From assembly GCF_026212465.1 (NCBI RefSeq), contig NC_080053.1, positions 1,108,038 to 1,172,037 on the forward strand: a DNA stretch of 64,000 nucleotides. The letters run 5' to 3'. Made by a program: the position numbers and the translations under genes. The notes beneath the pieces were generated by a model that ran no database searches, was not told the origin of the DNA, and saw only the letters and a program-made list of their open reading frames with translations. This document shows, one piece after another, positions 27,585-41,901 of this stretch. How positions within the stretch are numbered: position 1 is the stretch's first letter; each line of letters starts with the position of its first letter. This DNA is from Amaranthus tricolor. Its lineage: Eukaryota; Streptophyta; Magnoliopsida; Caryophyllales; Amaranthaceae.

Positions 27585-30500
27585 TCAATTATCCTTGTTC
27601 ATTCTAAATCGTTCATTCTTTAATGATCATTGATCCTTATTCATTCTTCATCGTTCCATCTTCAATGATCATTGATCCTTGTTCATTCTAAATCGTTCAT
27701 TCTTCAATGCTCATTGATCCTGGTTCATTCTTCATCGTTCATTGTTCATTGATGATTCATCCTTGTTCATTCTTCATCGTTCATTCTTCAATGATCATTG
27801 ATCCATGTTCATTCATCATCGTTCATTCTTTAATGATCATTGATCCATATTCATTCTTCATCGTTCATTCTTCAATGATCATTGATCCTTGTTCATTCTT
27901 CAACGTTCATTCATTATTCATCATTGATCCTTGTACATTCTTCATCGTTCATTCTACAATGCTCATTGATCCTCGTTCATTCTTCATCGTTCATTGTTTA
28001 TTGATCATTGATCCTTGTTCATTCTTCATCATTCATTCTTCAATGCTCATTGATCCTTGTTCATTCTTCATCGTTCATTGTTCATTAATCATTGATCCTT
28101 GTTCATTCTTCATCGTTCCATCTTCAATGATCATTGATCCTTGTTCATTCTAAATCGTTCATTCTTCAATGCTCATTGATCCTGGTTCATTCTTCATCGT
28201 TCATTGTTCATTGATCATTCATCCTTGTTCATTCTTCATCGTTCATTCTTCAATGATCATTGATCCTTGTTCATTCATCATCGTTCATTCTTTAATGATC
28301 ATTGATCCATATTCATTCTTCATCGTTCATTCTTCAATGATCATTGATCCTTGTTCATTCTTCATCGTTCATTCATTATTCATCATTGATCCTTGTATAT
28401 TCTTCATCGTTCATTCTACAATGCTCATTGATCCTTGTTCATTCTTCATCGTTCATTGTTTATTGATCATTGATCCTTGTTCATTCTTCATCATTCATTC
28501 TTCAATGCTCATTGATCCTTGTTCATTCTTCATCGTTCATTGTTCATTAATCATTGATCCTTGTTCATTCTTCATCGTTCCATCTTCAATGATCATTGAT
28601 CCTTGTTCATTCTAAATCGTTCATTCTTCAATGCTCATTGATCCTGGTTCATTCTTCATCGTTCATTGTTCATTGATCATTGATCCTTGTTCATTCTTCA
28701 TCGTTCATTCTTCAATGATCATTGATCCTTGTTCATTCTTCATCGTTCATTCTTTAATGATCATTGATCCATATTCATTCTTCATCGTTCATTCTTCAAT
28801 GATCATTGATCCTTGTTCATTCTTCATTTTTCCATCTTCAATGATCATTAATCCTTGTTCATTCTAAATCGTTCATTCTTCATTGCTCATTGATCCTGGT
28901 TCATTCTTCATCGTTCATTGTTCATTGATCATTGATCCTTGTTCATTCTTCATCGTTCATTCTTCAATGATCATTGATCCTTGTTCATTCTTCATCGTTC
29001 ATTCGTTAATGATCATTGATCCATATTCATTCTTCATCGTTCTTTCTTCAATGATCATTGATCCTTGTTCATTCTTCATCGTTCATTCATTATTTATCAT
29101 TGATCCTTGTACATTCTTCATCGTTCATTCTACAATGCTCATTGATCCTCGTTCATTCTTCATCCTTCATTGTTCATTGATCATTGATCCTTGTTCATTC
29201 TTAATTCATTCTTCAATGCTCATTGATCCTTGTTCATTCTTCATCGTTCATTGTTCATTAATCATTGATCCTTGTTCATTCTAAATCGTTCATTCTTCAT
29301 TGCTCATTGATCCTGGTTCATTCTTCATCGTTCATTGTTCATTGATCATTGATCCTTGTTCATTCTTCATCGTTCATTCTTCAATGATCATTGATCCTTG
29401 TTCATTCTTCATCGTTCATTCTTTAATGATCATTGAACCATATTCATTCTTCATCGTTCATTCTTCAATGATCATTGATCCTTGTTCATTCTTCATCGTT
29501 CATTCATTATTCAACATTGATCCTTGTACATTCTTCATTGTTCATTCTACAATGCTCATTGATCCTGTTTCATTCTTCATCGTTCATTGTTCATTGATCA
29601 TTGATCCTTGTTCATTCTTCATCGTTCATTCTTCAATGCTCATTGATCCTTGTTCATTCTTCATCGTTCATTGTTCATTAATCATTGATCCTTGTTCATT
29701 CTTCATCGTTCATTCTACAATGCTCATTGATCCTCGTTCATTCTTCATCGTTCATTGTTCATTGATCATTGATCCTTGTTCATTCTTCATCATTCATTCT
29801 TCAATGCTCATTGATCCTTGTTCATTCTTCATCGTTCATTGTTCATTAATCATTGATCAATGTTCATTCTTCATCGTTCCATCTTCAATGATCATTGATC
29901 CTTGTTCATTCTAAATCGTTCATTCTTCAATGCTCATTGATCCTGGTTCATTCTTCATCGTTCATTGTTCATTCTTCATCGTTCATTCTTCAATGATCAT
30001 TGATCCTTGTTCATTCTTCATCGTTCATTCTTTAATGATCATTGATCCATATTCATTTCTCATCGTTCATTCTTCAATGATCATTGATCCTTGTTCATTC
30101 TTCATCGTTCCATCTTGAATGATCATTGATCCTTGTTCATTCTAAATCGTTCATTCTTCAATGCTCATTGATCCTGGTTCATTCTTCATCGTTCATTGTT
30201 CATTGATCATTGATCCTTGTTCATTCTTCATTGTTCATTCTTCAATGATCATTGATCCTTGTTCATTCTTCATCGTTCATTCTTTAATGATCATTGAACC
30301 ATATTCATTCTTCATCGTTCATTCTTCAATGATCATTGATCCTTGTTCATTCTTCATCGTTCATTCTTTAATGATCATTGATCCATATTCATTTCTCATC
30401 GTTCATTCTTCAATGATCATTGATCCTTGTTCATTCTTCATCGTTCCATCTTGAATGATCATTGATCCTTGTTCATTCCAAATCGTTCATTCTTCAATGC

Positions 30501-31004
30501 TCATTGATCCTGGTTCATTCTTCATCGTTCATTGTTCATTGATCATTCATCCTTGTTCATTCTTCATCGTTCATTCTTCAATGATCATTGATCCTTGTTC
30601 ATTCTTCATCGTTCATTCTTTAATGATCATTGATCCATATTCATTCTTCATCGTTCATTCTTCAAAGATCATTGATCCTTGTTCATTCTTCATCGTTCCA
30701 TCTTCAATGATCATTGATTCTTGTTCATTCTAAATCGTTCATTCTTCAATGTTCATTGATCCTGGTTCGTTCTTCATCGTTCATTGTTCATTGATCATTG
30801 ATCCTTGTTCATTCTTCATCGTTCATTCTTCATTGATCATTGATCCTTGTTCATTCTTCATCGTTCATTCTTCAATGCTCATTGATCCTTGTTCATTCTT
30901 CATCGTTCATTGTTCATTAATCATTGATCCTTGTTCATTCTTCATCGTTCATTCATTATTGTTCATTGATCCTGGTTCATTCTTCATCGTTCATTCTTCA
31001 ATGA
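27585..31004 (+). repeat. HOR-B copy 2 (3,420 bp)
   Basis: Same module order as copy 1 (27707, 28169, 28631, 28883, 29300, 29930, 30161, 30497, 30749) at a constant offset of 3,420. Private changes include ATCATTAATCC near 28846, GTTCTTTCTTC near 29040 and CATTGTTCATTC near 30230. It keeps the family markers TTCTTAATTC (near 29200) and TTCCAAATCG (near 30476). Confidence 0.9.
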
Positions 31005-34000
31005 TCAATTATCCTTGTTCATTCTAAATCGTTCATTCTTTAATGATCATTGATCCTTATTCATTCTTCATCGTTCCATCTTCAATGATCATTGATCCTT
31101 GTTCATTCTAAATCGTTCATTCTTCAATGCTCATTGATCCTGGTTCATTCTTCATCGTTCATTGTTCATTGATGATTCATCCTTGTTCATTCTTCATCGT
31201 TCATTCTTCAATGATCATTGATCCATGTTCATTCATCATCGTTCATTCTTTAATGATCATTGATCCATATTCATTCTTCATCGTTCATTCTTCAATGATC
31301 ATTGATCCTTGTTCATTCTTCAACGTTCATTCATTATTCATCATTGATCCTTGTACATTCTTCATCGTTCATTCTACAATGCTCATTGATCCTCGTTCAT
31401 TCTTCATCGTTCATTGTTTATTGATCATTGATCCTTGTTCATTCTTCATCATTCATTCTTCAATGCTCATTGATCCTTGTTCATTCTTCATCGTTCATTG
31501 TTCATTAATCATTGATCCTTGTTCATTCTTCATCGTTCCATCTTCAATGATCATTGATCCTTGTTCATTCTAAATCGTTCATTCTTCAATGCTCATTGAT
31601 CCTGGTTCATTCTTCATCGTTCATTGTTCATTGATCATTCATCCTTATTCATTCTTCATCGTTCATTCTTCAATGATCATTGATCCTTGTTCATTCATCA
31701 TCGTTCATTCTTTAATGATCATTGATCCATATTCATTCTTCATCGTTCATTCTTCAATGATCATTGATCCTTGTTCATTCTTCATCGTTCATTCATTATT
31801 CATCATTGATCCTTGTATATTCTTCATCGTTCATTCTACAATGCTCATTGATCCTTGTTCATTCTTCATCGTTCATTGTTTATTGATCATTGATCCTTGT
31901 TCATTCTTCATCATTCATTCTTCAATGCTCATTGATCCTTGTTCATTCTTCATCGTTCATTGTTCATTAATCATTGATCCTTGTTCATTCTTCATCGTTC
32001 CATCTTCAATGATCATTGATCCTTGTTTATTCTAAATCGTTCATTCTTCAATGCTCATTGATCCTGGTTCATTCTTCATCGTTCATTGTTCATTGATCAT
32101 TGATCCTTGTTCATTCTTCATCGTTCATTCTTCAATGATCATTGATCCTTGTTCATTCTTCATCGTTCATTCTTTAATGATCATTGATCCATATTCATTC
32201 TTCATCGTTCATTCTTCAATGATCATTGATCCTTGTTCATTCTTCATTTTTCCATCTTCAATGATCATTGATCCTTGTTCATTCTAAATCGTTCATTCTT
32301 CATTGCTCATTGATCCTGGTTCATTCTTCATCGTTCATTGTTCATTGATCATTGATCCTTGTTCATTCTTCATCGTTCATTCTTCAATGATCATTGATCC
32401 TTGTTCATTCTTCATCGTTCATTCATTATTCATCATTGATCCTTGTATATTCTTCATCGTTCATTCTACAATGCTCATTGATCCTTGTTCATTCTTCATC
32501 GTTCATTGTTTATTGATCATTGATCCTTGTTCATTCTTCATCATTCATTCTTCAATGCTCATTGATCCTTGTTCATTCTTCATCGTTCATTGTTCATTAA
32601 TCATTGATCCTTGTTCATTCTTCATCGTTCCATCTTCAATGATCATTGATCCTTGTTCATTCTAAATCGTTCATTCTTCAATGCTCATTGATCCTGGTTC
32701 ATTCTTCATCGTTCATTGTTCATTGATCATTGATCCTTGTTCATTCTTCATCGTTCATTCTTCAATGATCATTGATCCTTGTTCATTCTACATCGTTCAT
32801 TCTTTAATGATCATTGATCCATATTCATTCTTCATCGTTCATTCTTCAATGATCATTGATCCTTGTTCATTCTTCATTTTTCCATCTTCAATGATCATTG
32901 ATCCTTGTTCATTCTAAATCGTTCATTCTTCATTGCTCATTGATCCTGGTTCATTCTTCATCGTTCATTGTTCATTGATCATTGATCCTTGTTCATTCTT
33001 CATCGTTCATTCTTCAATGATCATTGATCCTTGTTCATTCTTCATCGTTCATTCGTTAATGATCATTGATCCATATTCATTCTTCATCGTTCATTCTTCA
33101 ATGATCATTGATCCTTGTTCATTCTTCATCGTTCATTCATTATTTATCATTGATCCTTGTACATTCTTCATCGTTCATTCTACAATGCTCATTGATCCTC
33201 GTTCATTCTTCATCCTTCATTGTTCATTGATCATTGATCCTTGTTCATTCTTAATTCATTCTTCAATGCTCATTGATCCTTGTTCATTCTTCATCGTTCA
33301 TTGTTCATTAATCATTGATCCTTGTTCATTCTAAATCGTTCATTCTTCATTGCTCATTGATCCTGGTTCATTCTTCATCGTTCATTGTTCATTGATCATT
33401 GATCCTTGTTCATTCTTCATCGTTCATTCTTCAATGATCATTGATCCTTGTTCATTCTTCATCGTTCATTCTTTAATGATCATTGAACCATATTCATTCT
33501 TCATCGTTCATTCTTCAATGATCATTGATCCTTGTTCATTCTTCATCGTTCATTCATTATTCAACATTGATCCTTGTACATTCTTCATTGTTCATTCTAC
33601 AATGCTCATTGATCCTGTTTCATTCTTCATCGTTCATTGTTCATTGATCATTGATCCTTGTTCATTCTTCATCGTTCATTCTTCAATGCTCATTGATCCT
33701 TGTTCATTCTTCATCGTTCATTGTTCATTAATCATTGATCCTTGTTCATTCTTCATCGTTCATTCTACAATGCTCATTGATCCTCGTTCATTCTTCATCG
33801 TTCATTGTTCATTGATCATTGATCCTTGTTCATTCTTCATCATTCATTCTTCAATGCTCATTGATCCTTGTTCATTCTTCATCGTTCATTGTTCATTAAT
33901 CATTGATCAATGTTCATTCTTCATCGTTCCATCTTCAATGATCATTGATCCTTGTTCATTCTAAATCGTTCATTCTTCAATGCTCATTGATCCTGGTTCA

Positions 34001-35054
34001 TTCTTCATCGTTCATTGTTCATTCTTCATCGTTCATTCTTCAATGATCATTGATCCTTGTTCATTCTTCATCGTTCATTCTTTAATGATCATTGATCCAT
34101 ATTCATTTCTCATCGTTCATTCTTCAATGATCATTGATCCTTGTTCATTCTTCATCGTTCCATCTTGAATGATCATTGATCCTTGTTCATTCTAAATCGT
34201 TCATTCTTCAATGCTCATTGATCCTGGTTCATTCTTCATCGTTCATTGTTCATTGATCATTGATCCTTGTTCATTCTTCATCGTTCATTCTTCAATGATC
34301 ATTGATCCTTGTTCATTCTTCATCGTTCATTCTTTAATGATCATTGAACCATATTCATTCTTCATCGTTCATTCTTCAATGATCATTGATCCTTGTTCAT
34401 TCTTCATCGTTCATTCTTTAATGATCATTGATCCATATTCATTTCTCATCGTTCATTCTTCAATGATCATTGATCCTTGTTCATTCTTCATCGTTCCATC
34501 TTGAATGATCATTGATCCTTGTTCATTCCAAATCGTTCATTCTTCAATGCTCATTGATCCTGGTTCATTCTTCATCGTTCATTGTTCATTGATCATTCAT
34601 CCTTGTTCATTCTTCATCGTTCATTCTTCAATGATCATTGATCCTTGTTCATTCTTCATCGTTCATTCTTTAATGATCATTGATCCATATTCATTCTTCA
34701 TCGTTCATTCTTCAAAGATCATTGATCCTTGTTCATTCTTCATCGTTCCATCTTCAATGATCATTGATTCTTGTTCATTCTAAATCGTTCATTCTTCAAT
34801 GTTCATTGATCCTGGTTCGTTCTTCATCGTTCATTGTTCATTGATCATTGATCCTTGTTCATTCTTCATCGTTCATTCTTCATTGATCATTGATCCTTGT
34901 TCATTCTTCATCGTTCATTCTTCAATGCTCATTGATCCTTGTTCATTCTTCATCGTTCATTGTTCATTAATCATTGATCCTTGTTCATTCTTCATCGTTC
35001 ATTCATTATTGTTCATTGATCCTGGTTCATTCTTCATCGTTCATTCTTCAATGA
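31005..35054 (+). repeat. HOR-B copy 3, enlarged by 630 bp (4,050 bp)
   Basis: Module starts 31127, 31589, 32051, 32303, 32681, 32933, 33350, 33980, 34211, 34547 and 34799. The pair 32051/32303 reappears at 32681/32933, an exact 630-base (15-monomer) tandem duplication. The module at 32303 is hybrid: its start is like 28883 and its end like the far half of 31589. The two halves differ: the copy at 32681 has TTCTACATCG near 32787, the one at 32051 does not. Copy 3 also has CCTTGTTTATTC near 32021. Confidence 0.9.
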
Positions 35055-38000
35055 TCAATTATCCTTGTTCATTCTAAATCGTTCATTCTTTAATGATCAT
35101 TGATCCTTATTCATTCTTCATCGTTCCATCTTCAATGATCATTGATCCTTGTTCATTCTAAATCGTTCATTCTTCAATGCTCATTGATCCTGGTTCATTC
35201 TTCATCGTTCATTGTTCATTGATGATTCATCCTTGTTCATTCTTCATCGTTCATTCTTCAATGATCATTGATCCATGTTCATTCATCATCGTTCATTCTT
35301 TAATGATCATTGATCCATATTCATTCTTCATCGTTCATTCTTCAATGATCATTGATCCTTGTTCATTCTTCAACGTTCATTCATTATTCATCATTGATCC
35401 TTGTACATTCTTCATCGTTCATTCTACAATGCTCATTGATCCTCGTTCATTCTTCATCGTTCATTGTTTATTGATCATTGATCCTTGTTCATTCTTCATC
35501 ATTCATTCTTCAATGCTCATTGATCCTTGTTCATTCTTCATCGTTCATTGTTCATTAATCATTGATCCTTGTTCATTCTTCATCGTTCCATCTTCAATGA
35601 TCATTGATCCTTGTTCATTCTAAATCGTTCATTCTTCAATGCTCATTGATCCTGGTTCATTCTTCATCGTTCATTGTTCATTGATCATTCATCCTTGTTC
35701 ATTCTTCATCGTTCATTCTTCAATGATCATTGATCCTTGTTCATTCATCATCGTTCATTCTTTAATGATCATTGATCCATATTCATTCTTCATCGTTCAT
35801 TCTTCAATGATCATTGATCCTTGTTCATTCTTCATCGTTCATTCATTATTCATCATTGATCCTTGTATATTCTTCATCGTTCATTCTACAATGCTCATTG
35901 ATCCTTGTTCATTCTTCATCGTTCATTGTTTATTGATCATTGATCCTTGTTCATTCTTCATCATTCATTCTTCAATGCTCATTGATCCTTGTTCATTCTT
36001 CATCGTTCATTGTTCATTAATCATTGATCCTTGTTCATTCTTCATCGTTCCATCTTCAATGATCATTGATCCTTGTTCATTCTAAATCGTTCATTCTTCA
36101 ATGCTCATTGATCCTGGTTCATTCTTCATCGTTCATTGTTCATTGATCATTGATCCTTGTTCATTCTTCATCGTTCATTCTTCAATGATCATTGATCCTT
36201 GTTCATTCTTCATCGTTCATTCTTTAATGATCATTGATCCATATTCATTCTTCATCGTTCATTCTTCAATGATCATTGATCCTTGTTCATTCTTCATTTT
36301 TCCATCTTCAATGATCATTGATCCTTGTTCATTCTAAATCGTTCATTCTTCATTGCTCATTGATCCTGGTTCATTCTTCATCGTTCATTGTTCATTGATC
36401 ATTGATCCTTGTTCATTCTTCATCGTTCATTCTTCAATGATCATTGATCCTTGTTCATTCTTCATCGTTCATTCGTTAATGATCATTGATCCATATTCAT
36501 TCTTCATCGTTCATTCTTCAATGATCATTGATCCTTGTTCATTCTTCATCGTTCATTCATTATTTATCATTGATCCTTGTACATTCTTCATCGTTCATTC
36601 TACAATGCTCATTGATCCTCGTTCATTCTTCATCCTTCATTGTTCATTGATCATTGATCCTTGTTCATTCTTAATTCATTCTTCAATGCTCATTGATCCT
36701 TGTTCATTCTTCATCGTTCATTGTTCATTAATCATTGATCCTTGTTCATTCTAAATCGTTCATTCTTCATTGCTCATTGATCCTGGTTCATTCTTCATCG
36801 TTCATTGTTCATTGATCATTGATCCTTGTTCATTCTTCATCGTTCATTCTTCAATGATCATTGATCCTTGTTCATTCTTCATCGTTCATTCTTTAATGAT
36901 CATTGAACCATATTCATTCTTCATCGTTCATTCTTCAATGATCATTGATCCTTGTTCATTCTTCATCGTTCATTCATTATTCAACATTGATCCTTGTACA
37001 TTCTTCATTGTTCATTCTACAATGCTCATTGATCCTGTTTCATTCTTCATCGTTCATTGTTCATTGATCATTGATCCTTGTTCATTCTTCATCGTTCATT
37101 CTTCAATGCTCATTGATCCTTGTTCATTCTTCATCGTTCATTGTTCATTAATCATTGATCCTTGTTCATTCTTCATCGTTCATTCTACAATGCTCATTGA
37201 TCCTCGTTCATTCTTCATCGTTCATTGTTCATTGATCATTGATCCTTGTTCATTCTTCATCATTCATTCTTCAATGCTCATTGATCCTTGTTCATTCTTC
37301 ATCGTTCATTGTTCATTAATCATTGATCAATGTTCATTCTTCATCGTTCCATCTTCAATGATCATTGATCCTTGTTCATTCTAAATCGTTCATTCTTCAA
37401 TGCTCATTGATCCTGGTTCATTCTTCATCGTTCATTGTTCATTCTTCATCGTTCATTCTTCAATGATCATTGATCCTTGTTCATTCTTCATCGTTCATTC
37501 TTTAATGATCATTGATCCATATTCATTTCTCATCGTTCATTCTTCAATGATCATTGATCCTTGTTCATTCTTCATCGTTCCATCTTGAATGATCATTGAT
37601 CCTTGTTCATTCTAAATCGTTCATTCTTCAATGCTCATTGATCCTGGTTCATTCTTCATCGTTCATTGTTCATTGATCATTGATCCTTGTTCATTCTTCA
37701 TCGTTCATTCTTCAATGATCATTGATCCTTGTTCATTCTTCATCGTTCATTCTTTAATGATCATTGAACCATATTCATTCTTCATCGTTCATTCTTCAAT
37801 GATCATTGATCCTTGTTCATTCTTCATCGTTCATTCTTTAATGATCATTGATCCATATTCATTTCTCATCGTTCATTCTTCAATGATCATTGATCCTTGT
37901 TCATTCTTCATCGTTCCATCTTGAATGATCATTGATCCTTGTTCATTCCAAATCGTTCATTCTTCAATGCTCATTGATCCTGGTTCATTCTTCATCGTTC

Positions 38001-38474
38001 ATTGTTCATTGATCATTCATCCTTGTTCATTCTTCATCGTTCATTCTTCAATGATCATTGATCCTTGTTCATTCTTCATCGTTCATTCTTTAATGATCAT
38101 TGATCCATATTCATTCTTCATCGTTCATTCTTCAAAGATCATTGATCCTTGTTCATTCTTCATCGTTCCATCTTCAATGATCATTGATTCTTGTTCATTC
38201 TAAATCGTTCATTCTTCAATGTTCATTGATCCTGGTTCGTTCTTCATCGTTCATTGTTCATTGATCATTGATCCTTGTTCATTCTTCATCGTTCATTCTT
38301 CATTGATCATTGATCCTTGTTCATTCTTCATCGTTCATTCTTCAATGCTCATTGATCCTTGTTCATTCTTCATCGTTCATTGTTCATTAATCATTGATCC
38401 TTGTTCATTCTTCATCGTTCATTCATTATTGTTCATTGATCCTGGTTCATTCTTCATCGTTCATTCTTCAATGA
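35055..38474 (+). repeat. HOR-B copy 4 (3,420 bp)
   Basis: Module starts 35177, 35639, 36101, 36353, 36770, 37400, 37631, 37967 and 38219. At the translated level this looks like the plain family type, and I noticed no private change. It shares the markers TTCTTAATTC (near 36670) and TTCCAAATCG (near 37946). Confidence 0.9.
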
Positions 38475-41400
38475 TCAATTATCCTTGTTCATTCTAAATC
38501 GTTCATTCTTTAATGATCATTGATCCTTATTCATTCTTCATCGTTCCATCTTCAATGATCATTGATCCTTGTTCATTCTAAATCGTTCATTCTTCAATGC
38601 TCATTGATCCTGGTTCATTCTTCATCGTTCATTGTTCATTGATGATTCATCCTTGTTCATTCTTCATCGTTCATTCTTCAATGATCATTGATCCATGTTC
38701 ATTCATCATCGTTCATTCTTTAATGATCATTGATCCATATTCATTCTTCATCGTTCATTCTTCAATGATCATTGATCCTTGTTCATTCTTCAACGTTCAT
38801 TCATTATTCATCATTGATCCTTGTACATTCTTCATCGTTCATTCTACAATGCTCATTGATCCTCGTTCATTCTTCATCGTTCATTGTTTATTGATCATTG
38901 ATCCTTGTTCATTCTTCATCATTCATTCTTCAATGCTCATTGATCCTTGTTCATTCTTCATCGTTCATTGTTCATTAATCATTGATCCTTGTTCATTCTT
39001 CATCGTTCCATCTTCAATGATCATTGATCCTTGTTCATTCTAAATCGTTCATTCTTCAATGCTCATTGATCCTGGTTCATTCTTCATCGTTCATTGTTCA
39101 TTGATCATTCATCCTTGTTCATTCTTCATCGTTCATTCTTCAATGATCATTGATCCTTGTTCATTCATCATCGTTCATTCTTTAATGATCATTGATCCAT
39201 ATTCATTCTTCATCGTTCATTCTTCAATGATCATTGATCCTTGTTCATTCTTCATCGTTCATTCATTATTCATCATTGATCCTTGTATATTCTTCATCGT
39301 TCATTCTACAATGCTCATTGATCCTTGTTCATTCTTCATCGTTCATTGTTTATTGATCATTGATCCTTGTTCATTCTTCATCATTCATTCTTCAATGCTC
39401 ATTGATCCTTGTTCATTCTTCATCGTTCATTGTTCATTAATCATTGATCCTTGTTCATTCTTCATCGTTCCATCTTCAATGATCATTGATCCTTGTTTAT
39501 TCTAAATCGTTCATTCTTCAATGCTCATTGATCCTGGTTCATTCTTCATCGTTCATTGTTCATTGATCATTGATCCTTGTTCATTCTTCATCGTTCATTC
39601 TTCAATGATCATTGATCCTTGTTCATTCTTCATCGTTCATTCTTTAATGATCATTGATCCATATTCATTCTTCATCGTTCATTCTTCAATGATCATTGAT
39701 CCTTGTTCATTCTTCATTTTTCCATCTTCAATGATCATTGATCCTTGTTCATTCTAAATCGTTCATTCTTCATTGCTCATTGATCCTGGTTCATTCTTCA
39801 TCGTTCATTGTTCATTGATCATTGATCCTTGTTCATTCTTCATCGTTCATTCTTCAATGATCATTGATCCTTGTTCATTCTTCATCGTTCATTCGTTAAT
39901 GATCATTGATCCATATTCATTCTTCATCGTTCATTCTTCAATGATCATTGATCCTTGTTCATTCTTCATCGTTCATTCATTATTTATCGTTGATCCTTGT
40001 ACATTCTTCATCGTTCATTCTACAATGCTCATTGATCCTCGTTCATTCTTCATCCTTCATTGTTCATTGATCATTGATCCTTGTTCATTCTTAATTCATT
40101 CTTCAATGCTCATTGATCCTTGTTCATTCTTCATCGTTCATTGTTCATTAATCATTGATCCTTGTTCATTCTAAATCGTTCATTCTTCATTGCTCATTGA
40201 TCCTGGTTCATTCTTCATCGTTCATTGTTCATTGATCATTGATCCTTGTTCATTCTTCATCGTTCATTCTTCAATGATCATTGATCCTTGTTCATTCTTC
40301 ATCGTTCATTCTTTAATGATCATTGAACCATATTCATTCTTCATCGTTCATTCTTCAATGATCATTGATCCTTGTTCATTCTTCATCGTTCATTCATTAT
40401 TCAACATTGATCCTTGTACATTCTTCATTGTTCATTCTACAATGCTCATTGATCCTGTTTCATTCTTCATCGTTCATTGTTCATTGATCATTGATCCTTG
40501 TTCATTCTTCATCGTTCATTCTTCAATGCTCATTGATCCTTGTTCATTCTTCATCGTTCATTGTTCATTAATCATTGATCCTTGTTCATTCTTCATCGTT
40601 CATTCTACAATGCTCATTGATCCTCGTTCATTCTTCATCGTTCATTGTTCATTGATCATTGATCCTTGTTCATTCTTCATCATTCATTCTTCAATGCTCA
40701 TTGATCCTTGTTCATTCTTCATCGTTCATTGTTCATTAATCATTGATCAATGTTCATTCTTCATCGTTCCATCTTCAATGATCATTGATCCTTGTTCATT
40801 CTAAATCGTTCATTCTTCAATGCTCATTGATCCTGGTTCATTCTTCATCGTTCATTGTTCATTCTTCATCGTTCATTCTTCAATGATCATTGATCCTTGT
40901 TCATTCTTCATCGTTCATTCTTTAATGATCATTGATCCATATTCATTTCTCATCGTTCATTCTTCAATGATCATTGATCCTTGTTCATTCTTCATCGTTC
41001 CATCTTTAATGATCATTGATCCTTGTTCATTCTAAATCGTTCATTCTTCAATGCTCATTGATCCTGGTTCATTCTTCATCGTTCATTGTTCATTGATCAT
41101 TGATCCTTGTTCATTCTTCATCGTTCATTCTTCAATGATCATTGATCCTTGTTCATTCTTCATCGTTCATTCTTTAATGATCATTGAACCATATTCATTC
41201 TTCATCGTTCATTCTTCAATGATCATTGATCCTTGTTCATTCTTCATCGTTCATTCTTTAATGATCATTGATCCATATTCATTTCTCATCGTTCATTCTT
41301 CAATGATCATTGATCCTTGTTCATTCTTCATCGTTCCATCTTGAATGATCATTGATCCTTGTTCATTCCAAATCGTTCATTCTTCAATGCTCATTGATCC

Positions 41401-41901
41401 TGGTTCATTCTTCATCGTTCATTGTTCATTGATCATTCATCCTTGTTCATTGATCATTCATCCTTGTTCATTCTTCAATGATCATTGATCCTTGTTCATT
41501 CTTCATCGTTCATTCTTTAATGATCATTGATCCATATTCATTCTTCATCGTTCATTCTTCAAAGATCATTGATCCTTGTTCATTCTTCATCGTTCCATCT
41601 TCAATGATCATTGATTCTTGTTCATTCTAAATCGTTCATTCTTCAATGTTCATTGATCCTGGTTCGTTCTTAATCGTTCATTGTTCATTGATCATTGATC
41701 CTTGTTCATTCTTCATCGTTCATTCTTCATTGATCATTGATCCTTGTTCATTCTTCATCGTTCATTCTTCAATGCTCATTGATCCTTGTTCATTCTTCAT
41801 CGTTCATTGTTCATTAATCATTGATCCTTGTTCATTCTTCATCGTTCATTCATTATTGTTCATTGATCCTGGTTCATTCTTCATCGTTCATTCTTCAATG
41901 A
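38475..41901 (+). repeat. HOR-B copy 5 (3,427 bp)
   Basis: Module starts 38597, 39059, 39521, 39773, 40190, 40820, 41051, 41387 and 41646. It is 7 bases (one word) longer than the family period because of a rearrangement near 41430-41470, where a CATTCATCCTTG half-monomer is repeated (+21) and two words are lost (-14). It shares CCTTGTTTATTC (near 39491) with copy 3 but not with copies 2 and 4. Private changes include TTTATCGTTGATCC near 39985, CATCTTTAATG near 41001 and TTCTTAATCG near 41669. Confidence 0.88.
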
